This document shows, piece after piece, positions 1 to 5,742 of a stretch of 12,734 bases of DNA; within the stretch, counting starts at the first letter, position 1; every line of letters begins with the position of its first letter. The stretch covers positions 1-12,734 of the forward strand of contig JAESSV010000148.1 of NCBI GenBank assembly GCA_016763895.1. Reading direction: 5' to 3'. The stretch is from Magnetovibrio sp. (GTDB lineage Bacteria > Pseudomonadota > Alphaproteobacteria > Rhodospirillales > Magnetovibrionaceae). A model generated the notes under the pieces. The model searched no databases. It saw nothing but the letters and a program-made list of their open reading frames with translations, and was not told the origin of the DNA. Made by a program: the position numbers and the translations under genes.

Positions 1-55
1 CCATTTTGAATGAGAAAATTCTCGTTTAGACTTTAAGTTTAACGAGGAGATTTTT

Positions 56-322
56 ATGAAACGATCATAATTTACAGACCGTCAAATTGCCTTCATTTTG
101 CGTCAGGCAGAAGAAGGGACAGCCGTTGAAGAGGTCTGCAGGAAAGCCGGCATTTTAGCACAAACCTATTACCGATGGCGCAACAAATACGGTGGTTTGA
201 TGCCGTCCGAGATGAAACGTTTGAAGTCATTGGATGAAGAAAATATTCGTCTTAAAAGGCGCGTCGCTGACTTGTCATTAGACAAGGCCATGTTGCAGGA
301 TGTTATCAAACGAAAGCTCTAA
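56..322 (+). pseudogene. IS3-family transposase OrfA, interrupted by an early stop
   Basis: An ATG at 56 is preceded by a good ribosome binding site (GAGGAGA, 43-49). The frame reads M-K-R-S, then TAA at 68-70, then F-T-D-R-Q-I-A-F. IS407-type OrfA proteins usually begin MKRSxFT, with Q or R at the position that is TAA here, so a CAA-to-TAA or similar nonsense change is likely. The rest is intact to 322: a helix-turn-helix domain (V-C-R-K-A-G-I, Y-Y-R-W-R, KYGGL) and a coiled-coil/leucine-zipper tail (KRLKSLDEENIRLKRR). A TTG at 98 could restart a 74-residue protein, but it would lack the first helix. OrfA normally binds the IS ends and is needed for the OrfAB transposase. Confidence 0.85.
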
Positions 323-828
323 GGCCTGATCGCCGTCGGAAGGTTGTTGATCACCTTCGAGCGACTTGGCAAGTGAGTGCAAGACGGGCCTGTGCCGTTA
401 TTCAGGCTGGGCGCACAAGCGACCGCTATAAATCCAGACGTGATGACCAGGCCAGTTTACGAAAGAAAATCCGAGAGATCGCAGAGACGCGTGTGCGTTA
501 TGGATATCGGGGGGTTCATGTGTTGCTTTTACGGGAGGGATGGAAAGTGAATGTTAAACGTGTGTATCGTAATCCTGCCATGAAGCCCAACGAAGTCTGG
601 GCAATGGATTTTGTCTCAGATCAGACCTTCGATGTTCGCCAGCGGTATCGAGGATCAGACGTTGTTGAAACCTTGGAACGTGTAACGCGCCAGTACGGCA
701 AGCCCAAAACTATTCGGGTCGATAATGGCCCAGAATTTATCAGTAAAGACCTCGATCTTTGGGCCTATATGAATGGTGTCACACTGGACTCAATAGAAAA
801 TATTTTTTTCAGGGTGCCCCCCTTATAA
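313..828 (+). pseudogene. IS3-family transposase OrfB, internally deleted and truncated
   Basis: This frame is -1 relative to OrfA and opens inside the OrfA end, continuing through KALRPDRRRKVVDHL; a GTG at 373 is the first plausible independent start. The HTH_21-like part (ARRACAVI, RVRYGYRGVHVLLLREGW, KRVYR) is recognisable. After KRVYR (549-572) it jumps to KPNEVWAMDF, missing roughly 25-30 residues of linker. After SDQTFDVR it jumps to QRYRGSDVVETLERV, missing roughly 20 residues of the rve core. The first two catalytic Asp are present (AMDF and RVDNG), but homology stops after GVTLD near 789. The last part with the catalytic Glu (FIEAFNG in relatives) is absent and is replaced by about 13 unrelated residues to TAA at 826-828. 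Sizes of the gaps are estimates from memory of the family. Confidence 0.85.
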
Positions 829-866
829 ACTTTTACCCGAAATTAGATGGTTTTAGGCATAGCTTG

Positions 867-1628
867 TCAATCGTTATCGTTTTGGCACCTTGAACTAATG
901 CGACCCAATATGCCCTTGTGCTTAAATATCTTAGAAACCCAACGTCCGACCCAATAGGCATTGATGAAAAAGGCTTCGAGCATGACAGTTGCTATATTTT
1001 TTAACGACCATTCAAAGCTGGCTTCAGCAGCACACAAATGATGTTCAATTCCAAGCCCCTGGGCCATTAGCGAACATCTTGCTAAATGAAACCGATTGCT
1101 AATCAAGCATGGAACATCAAAGCCGTGATCTGTGACAAATTTTTGTACCCCATATAGGTTTTCAAGTGTATTCGTAGATTTATCTTCTGTAAAAATCAGG
1201 GCTTCATTCACCCCCTGTGCAATTAACCAATCTCGCCCGGCGGCAGCTTCTGAACACGGGCTGTCAGCGTGTGTAAATCCACCCAAGATAAGAACGGGGC
1301 GGGGCTGAAGGTCAATGGCTCTTTGTAAACGATAGCTATAATTTCCATTCGGCACAGCTTTGCCCGCCAAACACACCCCTAGCACCACCAAAGGAGACTC
1401 AATTGGAGCCTGAGTTCCCGCATGTTTTCCCACAGATATGACCCGTATCCATGCCCAAATGAACGAAACCCCAAAAGTCAGCCCAATCCACACCATCGAT
1501 AAAGCCAGCATAGCCAGCCCATCCCACCCAATCGAAGCCAATCGAGCGGCATTTGCTGGGTAAAGCTGGCTGGTTTTAGCATGACTATCTGGATTATTGT
1601 CTTGATTTGAAGGCTTAGGATGCGGCAT
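867..1628 (-). CDS. DUF218 (YdcF/SanA/ElyC-like) membrane-anchored protein
   Basis: The protein has one N-terminal membrane segment (about residues 40-61, MLALSMVWIGLTFG...) followed by a DUF218 domain. Domain marks are the first strand SPLVVLG (about 78-84), YSYRLQRAIDL (98-108), VLILGG (112-117), SEAAAGRDWL (126-135), STNTLENL (151-158) and SNRFHLAR (177-184), the usual family order. DUF218 proteins are linked to envelope integrity and undecaprenyl-phosphate or peptidoglycan metabolism (SanA, ElyC); the reaction is unsettled. The start is uncertain. ATG 1628 is chosen; a TTG at 1637 extends it by three residues, and an ATG at 1511 would start right at the membrane segment. None has a clear Shine-Dalgarno. 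It is divergent from the polyene operon with almost no gap, so promoter and coding sequence probably overlap. A role in the pathway is not shown. Confidence 0.85.
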   Translation of the reverse strand: MPHPKPSNQDNNPDSHAKTSQLYPANAARLASIGWDGLAMLALSMVWIGLTFGVSFIWAWIRVISVGKHAGTQAPIESPLVVLGVCLAGKAVPNGNYSYRLQRAIDLQPRPVLILGGFTHADSPCSEAAAGRDWLIAQGVNEALIFTEDKSTNTLENLYGVQKFVTDHGFDVPCLISNRFHLARCSLMAQGLGIEHHLCAAEASFEWSLKNIATVMLEAFFINAYWVGRWVSKIFKHKGILGRISSRCQNDND

Positions 1629-1657
1629 ATATGTCAATATTTCATTCTGTTGGTGAT

Positions 1658-1673
1658 AAGGACCTTAAAATTG
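1658..1673 (+). promoter_or_regulatory. Ribosome binding site deciding a TTG start of the ACP
   Basis: AAGGA at 1658-1662 sits 8 bases before TTG 1671-1673. This supports the short, normal-length ACP over the longer reading from ATG 1620, which would also overlap the start of the divergent DUF218 gene. Confidence 0.6.
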
Positions 1674-1937
1674 CTCCATACTCCTGATTTTCAAAAAGAA
1701 ATTGCGGAACTTATTGTTGAATCCCTCAACCTAGAAATTGAGGCCAATACAATTGCGCCGGACACCCCATTGTTTTACGAAGGTCTGGGCCTTGATTCAA
1801 TCGATGCCTTAGAACTATCCCTCGCCATATCTCAACGCTATGGAATGACGTTAAGTTCTGACGATCCCGATAACGAAACAATTTTCGCATCCCTAGCTAG
1901 CCTAGCCGAAACCATTCACCAACGCAAAACCACTTAG
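1671..1937 (+). CDS. Acyl carrier protein (first gene of APE-type operon)
   Basis: An 88-residue acyl carrier protein. The phosphopantetheine attachment motif is LGLDSIDALEL, with Ser43 in the DSI triplet, in the usual position at the start of helix 2; the fold looks complete, from the first helix (FQKEIAELIVESL) to a last helix near residues 70-84. It would carry the starter and growing polyene chain as a thioester in the cytoplasm. The TTG at 1671 is chosen because AAGGA (1658-1662) lies 8 bases upstream and the resulting length fits an ACP; an ATG at 1620 would add 17 residues (RHICQYF...) that do not resemble an ACP. It is the first gene of the operon and precedes the membrane protein by 10 bases. 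Larger APE clusters usually carry two ACPs in tandem; only one is seen here. Confidence 0.9.
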   Translation: MLHTPDFQKEIAELIVESLNLEIEANTIAPDTPLFYEGLGLDSIDALELSLAISQRYGMTLSSDDPDNETIFASLASLAETIHQRKTT

Positions 1938-1947
1938 AAATTTTATC

Positions 1948-2622
1948 ATGGTGGGGTTATATAAAACATTTAAAATTGGAGGACGGATCACTTGTGTTGC
2001 CGCCCTTCATGCTACGATTATCCTAGGCTACCCTGAATTTGCGCCCATGGCTTTGGCCATCGGCATGGGTTTGATTTTATTTGCGGCTGTTGTGTGGCGT
2101 GATACCCGTGGTGAAATTATAACCTTAAGCATCAGCTTTATTCTGTTTAGTTCGCTTTCGTATATTGCTCTTATGGGGGATGCCTTGGCTACCCGCATTG
2201 TTGTTCTTCCACCGTTGTTTATTAACGCATGGCTAGCCTATTTCTTTGGACGTACTTTATTTTTAGGACGCGATCCTTTGATTTCTCATTTCAGCCGCAT
2301 CAGCCGGGGGGAAATCCCCAAACCGTTGATTTTATATACCCGCAATGTCACGTGGGTTTGGACAAGCTATTTTATCTTTTTCACCACCATCGCTTTATTT
2401 AGTGCTATTTATATGTCCATGGAAAGTTGGACATGGCTGGTTAATGTTGGTGGCCCCTGTTCGGCTGTTGTCCTGTTTTTGGGCGAACATGCTTACCGGG
2501 GGGTAAAGTATCGCCATTTTGGTCACAATTCCCCCATAAGAACGTTGATGATTTTAATAAATCCAGAAACTTGGGCGACTTATGACTTGCAAGCTAAGGC
2601 TACAGACCGCAACACATCCTGA
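1948..2622 (+). CDS. COG4648-type integral membrane protein of APE clusters
   Basis: A 224-residue inner-membrane protein with about six membrane segments (near residues 13-28, 33-50, 57-76, 82-101, 134-155 and 163-180). The conserved-looking stretch FGRTLFLGRDPLI (100-112) followed by a Ser/Arg-rich loop and LYTRNVTWVWTSYF (129-142) matches the pattern of COG4648 membrane proteins that sit between the ACP and the acyl-ACP ligase in aryl polyene clusters. Its biochemical role is unknown to me; scaffolding the synthase at the membrane or helping product transfer would be guesses. The ATG at 1948 follows the ACP stop by 10 bases and has only a weak ribosome binding site, which suggests translational coupling. 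Its 3' end overlaps the ligase reading frame by 41 bases if that gene starts at 2582. Confidence 0.8.
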   Translation: MVGLYKTFKIGGRITCVAALHATIILGYPEFAPMALAIGMGLILFAAVVWRDTRGEIITLSISFILFSSLSYIALMGDALATRIVVLPPLFINAWLAYFFGRTLFLGRDPLISHFSRISRGEIPKPLILYTRNVTWVWTSYFIFFTTIALFSAIYMSMESWTWLVNVGGPCSAVVLFLGEHAYRGVKYRHFGHNSPIRTLMILINPETWATYDLQAKATDRNTS

Positions 2623-3961
2623 TAACATCATGGTCTTGAGCGTCCAAGACCATGTAACCAATGATGTGTTTGCCCATGGTGCCAAAAACATGGCCGTTCG
2701 CCTTCAAGCTTTAGGCTTAAATAACAAACCCAAGGTTATTTTGGTCCAAAACCGCACTGATTTCATGGTGGCTCTTTATGGGTCCTTGTTGGCTGGGTGT
2801 GACGTTTTATTGCCCAATGATGACACGCCCCATACATTGCAACATTTGGCACAGGATTATTCAGGGCTATCCTATTTATGCAACAGCGATGGCATAAAAG
2901 CGCATAAAAACAACACTGATTTCGTATTGATCCCCAACTTGCAGGATTTAATATGCAAACCCTCACCAATCAGCCCTTTTGTGAATTTCGCAGATTTAAC
3001 AGCGACGATCACGGTCTTTACCTCGGGGTCTACAGGCAAACCCGTTGGACATAAAAAATCGGTATCCTCATTCATTTTGGGGGCTGATCATTGGGCCCAA
3101 CGATTAAATATAGGCAACAAGCCAGCCCACATTGTCGCCACTGTTCCGCCACAACATATGTATGGATTAGAATCTTCTATTATGTTGCCACTGGCCCATG
3201 AAAATATATCCGTTTTAGACACGTGCCCTTTTTATCCAGCAGATATTCGCCAAGCCTTGGATTTAGTCAGCGAAAACAGACTTTTAATCACCACACCTTT
3301 TCACCTGTCTATCCTTTTAAAATCGGGTGAAGACCTACCGCCCCTAAAGGCCATTGTGTGTGCCACGGCTCCTTTAACGCAAGACCTTGCTGTTCAGGCC
3401 GAAAATCGTTGGAACGCCCCCGTTGTTGAAATTTTCGGATCATCTGAAACTGGTATGCTGGCAACCCGTCGGACGGCTCATAAAAAGGCTTTTTCTTTAC
3501 GGTCTGATTTAACACTTGAAAATAAACAAAAACAAAACTTTATAACAGGTGAGACCCTTGACCAACCTGTATTGATTGCAGATGTTTTAACCCCAACACA
3601 TGATGGGTTTGTTTTTGAAGGACGTGGAGATGACCTGATTAGCATTGCGGGAAAACGCATGTCATTATCAGGCTTAAATGCCATTTTAAACATGGCCGAT
3701 GATGTCAAAGACGGCATTTTTCACATGCAAGATAATTTAACTACAGACCAATGTGAACGTTTAGTCGCCTTGGTTGTTGCTCCCGTTGGCTCCGCTCAAT
3801 CCATTAAAGATTTTTTGCGCACTAAAATTGATGGCATATTTTTACCACGAAAAATTATTTTCTTATCTGAATTACCGCGAAATTCATCTGGGAAAATTAC
3901 AAAAAGATCCCTAGACGATACCTTGGCTCAGCTTAAGCGTTCTCAAACGGTTCTAAGCTAA
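2582..3961 (+). CDS. AMP-dependent acyl-ACP ligase (ApeH-like starter loading)
   Basis: A 459-residue ANL-superfamily adenylating enzyme. Motifs in order: phosphate-binding loop TVFTSGSTGKPVGHKK (144-159), VPPQHMYGLESS (188-199), A5 motif EIFGSSETG (283-291), GRGDDLI (347-353) with SIAGKRMS following, and the C-terminal catalytic Lys in NSSGKITK (Lys438). It is somewhat shorter than typical CoA ligases, as for the ligases of aryl polyene clusters. It should activate a carboxylic acid, probably an aromatic starter such as a hydroxycinnamic or hydroxybenzoic acid, with ATP and load it on the neighbouring ACP; the substrate is inferred. The ATG at 2582 overlaps the previous gene by 41 bases; an in-frame ATG at 2630, just past that gene's stop, is an alternative that trims 16 residues. 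Neither has a strong Shine-Dalgarno. Confidence 0.88.
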   Translation: MTCKLRLQTATHPDNIMVLSVQDHVTNDVFAHGAKNMAVRLQALGLNNKPKVILVQNRTDFMVALYGSLLAGCDVLLPNDDTPHTLQHLAQDYSGLSYLCNSDGIKAHKNNTDFVLIPNLQDLICKPSPISPFVNFADLTATITVFTSGSTGKPVGHKKSVSSFILGADHWAQRLNIGNKPAHIVATVPPQHMYGLESSIMLPLAHENISVLDTCPFYPADIRQALDLVSENRLLITTPFHLSILLKSGEDLPPLKAIVCATAPLTQDLAVQAENRWNAPVVEIFGSSETGMLATRRTAHKKAFSLRSDLTLENKQKQNFITGETLDQPVLIADVLTPTHDGFVFEGRGDDLISIAGKRMSLSGLNAILNMADDVKDGIFHMQDNLTTDQCERLVALVVAPVGSAQSIKDFLRTKIDGIFLPRKIIFLSELPRNSSGKITKRSLDDTLAQLKRSQTVLS

Positions 3962-4251
3962 TGGCCTCAACATCATTTTTCATTCCCAATACTCACCCGT
4001 CTCTAACAGGCCATTTTCCGGACAATCCTTTGGTTCCCGGTGCGATCATACTCGACAATGTTCTATCCATAGCCAAAGATCAGGGATTTAAAAATATTGA
4101 TCAAATTGTATCCGTTAAATTTAGGGCTCACCTTCGTTCTGATGAAGAGTGTCATGTAGATTTTGTGAATGGAAAGCGAGGTATCATGGCGACGTGTTTG
4201 CGAGACAAAACCATCATTTTAACATGTCTGTTTGTTCCGAGTGCACAATGA
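3961..4251 (+). CDS. Short hotdog-fold 3-hydroxyacyl-ACP dehydratase (ApeI-like)
   Basis: A 96-residue FabA/FabZ-type hotdog protein, shorter than FabZ (about 145-150) or FabA (about 170). The active-site motif is GHFPDNPLVPGAIILD. His18 matches the catalytic His of the family, and 14 residues on there is Asp32, the spacing and residue of the FabA His/Asp pair rather than the Glu of FabZ. It likely removes water from 3-hydroxyacyl-ACP intermediates, probably together with the other dehydratase gene at 10038. It starts at an ATG fused to the stop of the ligase gene (TAATG, 1-base overlap), so translation is coupled. Its stop overlaps the acyltransferase start (ATGA). Confidence 0.85.
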   Translation: MASTSFFIPNTHPSLTGHFPDNPLVPGAIILDNVLSIAKDQGFKNIDQIVSVKFRAHLRSDEECHVDFVNGKRGIMATCLRDKTIILTCLFVPSAQ

Positions 4252-5156
4252 CCAACCAATGGACACAAGAACCTGAACGCGGGTCACTTTTCTTGATTCG
4301 TTTCGTAACATGGTTAGCCAAAACATTAGGGCGAAGCATTACCCGCATATTATTACATCCCATCACCTTGTATTTTCTAATTTTCCATGGTCGGGCTCGG
4401 CGACATTCAGCTGCATATTTAAGCCAGGTCCACGCAAAACCAGCCCGCTTGGTGGATGTCTATACCCATATTTGGTGGTTTTCAGCGACCATTTTAGATC
4501 GCGTTTTTTTCCTGACAGATTGTTTTGATGAATTTGATATTCAAATTCACAATTTAGACGTGCTGACAAAGCATCTTGATCAAAAACAAGGCTGCATCAT
4601 GCTGGGCGCACACTTGGGTAGTTTTGAAGCCATGCGATGTATGGCGAGCCGACAAGATAATTTATCCTTGAAAATTTTAATGTATCCCGAAAACTCTCAA
4701 CGCATAAATTCGGTCATTAATGCCTTAAACCCAAAACTGGCTGAAAGTATTATTCCATTGGGACACCCGCAATCCATGATAGCCGTCAAGGAATGGTTGG
4801 ATAAAGGTGGCTCAATCGGCATTTTAGGGGATCGGATAAGCATAGGGGAAAAGGTTGTTCCCGTTCAATTTTTAAACGCCGAGGCCGAAATACCGCAAGG
4901 TCCAATGATTTTGGCTTCTGTAACGGGTGTTCCCGTCATTATGTTTACAGCCCTATATCGAGGGGGGCGGCGTTATGATATTTTGTTTCATGAATTATCC
5001 GACGGGCTTCGCCCCGCACGGGCTGAGCGCCAAGCCATCATTGCCCATACATTACAAGATTATGCTGACCAGTTGGAGGTATGGTGCCGGATGGAACCAA
5101 ATAATTGGTTTAATTTTTATAACTTTTGGAAAAAGGCCGAAAGTTATGAAGAATAG
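4248..5156 (+). CDS. LpxL/HtrB-like lysophospholipid acyltransferase family protein
   Basis: A 302-residue membrane-associated acyltransferase of the LpxL/LpxM (lipid A late acyltransferase-like, LPLAT) superfamily. The catalytic H-x4-E is AHLGSFE (His122, Glu127), preceded by a hydrophobic strand (GCIMLG). Later conserved-looking stretches are GGSIGILGDR (187-196), the phosphate-site region, and GPMILASVTGVPV (218-230). The hydrophobic N-terminal helix (about 32-47) fits membrane attachment. Family knowledge: these enzymes move acyl chains from acyl-ACP to lipid acceptors. In an APE context it probably transfers the finished polyene to a glycolipid or phospholipid core. The start is the ATG at 4248, which overlaps the previous stop as ATGA; an upstream reading to 4149 lies within the dehydratase gene and is not family-like. 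The gene ends 11 bases inside the LolA-like gene. Confidence 0.87.
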   Translation: MTNQWTQEPERGSLFLIRFVTWLAKTLGRSITRILLHPITLYFLIFHGRARRHSAAYLSQVHAKPARLVDVYTHIWWFSATILDRVFFLTDCFDEFDIQIHNLDVLTKHLDQKQGCIMLGAHLGSFEAMRCMASRQDNLSLKILMYPENSQRINSVINALNPKLAESIIPLGHPQSMIAVKEWLDKGGSIGILGDRISIGEKVVPVQFLNAEAEIPQGPMILASVTGVPVIMFTALYRGGRRYDILFHELSDGLRPARAERQAIIAHTLQDYADQLEVWCRMEPNNWFNFYNFWKKAESYEE

Positions 5157-5742
5157 TTTTGTCCACGCTGCCTTTTTTGCCGCTGCATTGGGCTTTATAT
5201 CTCCTGTCGTAGCACAAAGCACAACGTCGCCTTTAGTCACATTTGATGAATTGAGCGCAGCCTTAAAGCCACGTCCCAATGAACGTGTCATGTTTAACGA
5301 AGAACGTCATGTTCGTTATTTAAAAACCCCCGTGCAAGTCACTGGATGGGTCCGTTTCACACCCCCCGAAAGATTTGAACGCCAAATCACGCATCCTCTT
5401 TCAGAAAATTTTGTCATTGAGGGCGATCAAGTTGTTATTACAAATGAACATGGCAAAACAAACACCTTAACCTTAGCTCAACACCCGGCTTTGCAAGCTT
5501 TAGCCCTGGGCATTCGGGCAACTCTTTTGGGGGATTTAAAAACCTTGAAATCAGCATTTGAGGTCACCGTTTCGGGGACTTTAGACGCTTGGACGATCAA
5601 ATTGGTTCCAATGAATTCAAAGGCTCAACAAAAATTACAGCGTTTAATGTTCAAAGGTGTGCAAGGTCGCTTTACAACCATGTCCATTATTGAATCAGAA
5701 ACGGACAAAATCCTGACGACTTTTAAGGCCTCACAGCGATGA
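5146..5742 (+). CDS. LolA-like periplasmic outer-membrane carrier protein
   Basis: A 198-residue secreted protein. Residues 1-23 form a signal peptide (MKNSF, hydrophobic FFAAALGFISPVV, cleavage likely after Val-Val-Ala). The mature part has the LolA-type incomplete beta-barrel pattern: FDELSAALKPR, then short amphipathic strands (VQVTGWVRFTPPERFERQ), VIEGDQVVIT, and a late VSGTLDAWTIKLVPM...RLMFKGVQGRFTTMSIIE. It is typical of the LolA-related proteins (DUF6293-free outer-membrane lipoprotein carrier family) in aryl polyene clusters. The likely role is carrying the polyene lipid across the periplasm. The ATG at 5146 is inside the end of the acyltransferase gene (11-base overlap) and gives a normal signal peptide. 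Its stop overlaps the exporter start as ATGA. Confidence 0.85.
   Translation: MKNSFVHAAFFAAALGFISPVVAQSTTSPLVTFDELSAALKPRPNERVMFNEERHVRYLKTPVQVTGWVRFTPPERFERQITHPLSENFVIEGDQVVITNEHGKTNTLTLAQHPALQALALGIRATLLGDLKTLKSAFEVTVSGTLDAWTIKLVPMNSKAQQKLQRLMFKGVQGRFTTMSIIESETDKILTTFKASQR

Larger units (their letters stand above)
1..831 (+). mobile_element. Degenerate IS3-family (IS407-type) insertion sequence
   Basis: The region holds the two reading frames typical of IS3-family elements: a helix-turn-helix OrfA, and an OrfB integrase-like transposase in the -1 frame. OrfA has an in-frame stop at codon 5. OrfB has two internal gaps against the family pattern I recall and ends before the region carrying the catalytic Glu. 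Neither terminal inverted repeat nor a target-site duplication could be identified, so the borders are approximate; the left end may lie before the window. The element is judged dead. It lies beside a DUF218 gene and a lipid-biosynthetic operon, consistent with an accessory region. Confidence 0.85.

Noticed and set aside
8..24. GAGAAAATTCTC near the left edge as an IS terminal repeat or terminator
   Set aside because: It is only a 5-bp stem with a 2-base loop, and no matching inverted copy was found at the right side of the element.
1632..1637. TTGACA on the minus strand at the start of the DUF218 gene as a -35 box
   Set aside because: No -10-like sequence follows at 16-18 bases, and it overlaps the possible start codons of that gene.
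4149..4247. Acyltransferase starting at 4149
   Set aside because: The extra 33 residues overlap the dehydratase gene and look unlike the family; the ATGA junction at 4248 fits the operon pattern.
4927..5145. N-terminal extension of the LolA-like protein up to 4927
   Set aside because: It lies wholly inside the acyltransferase coding region in another frame, and the start at 5146 gives a proper signal peptide.
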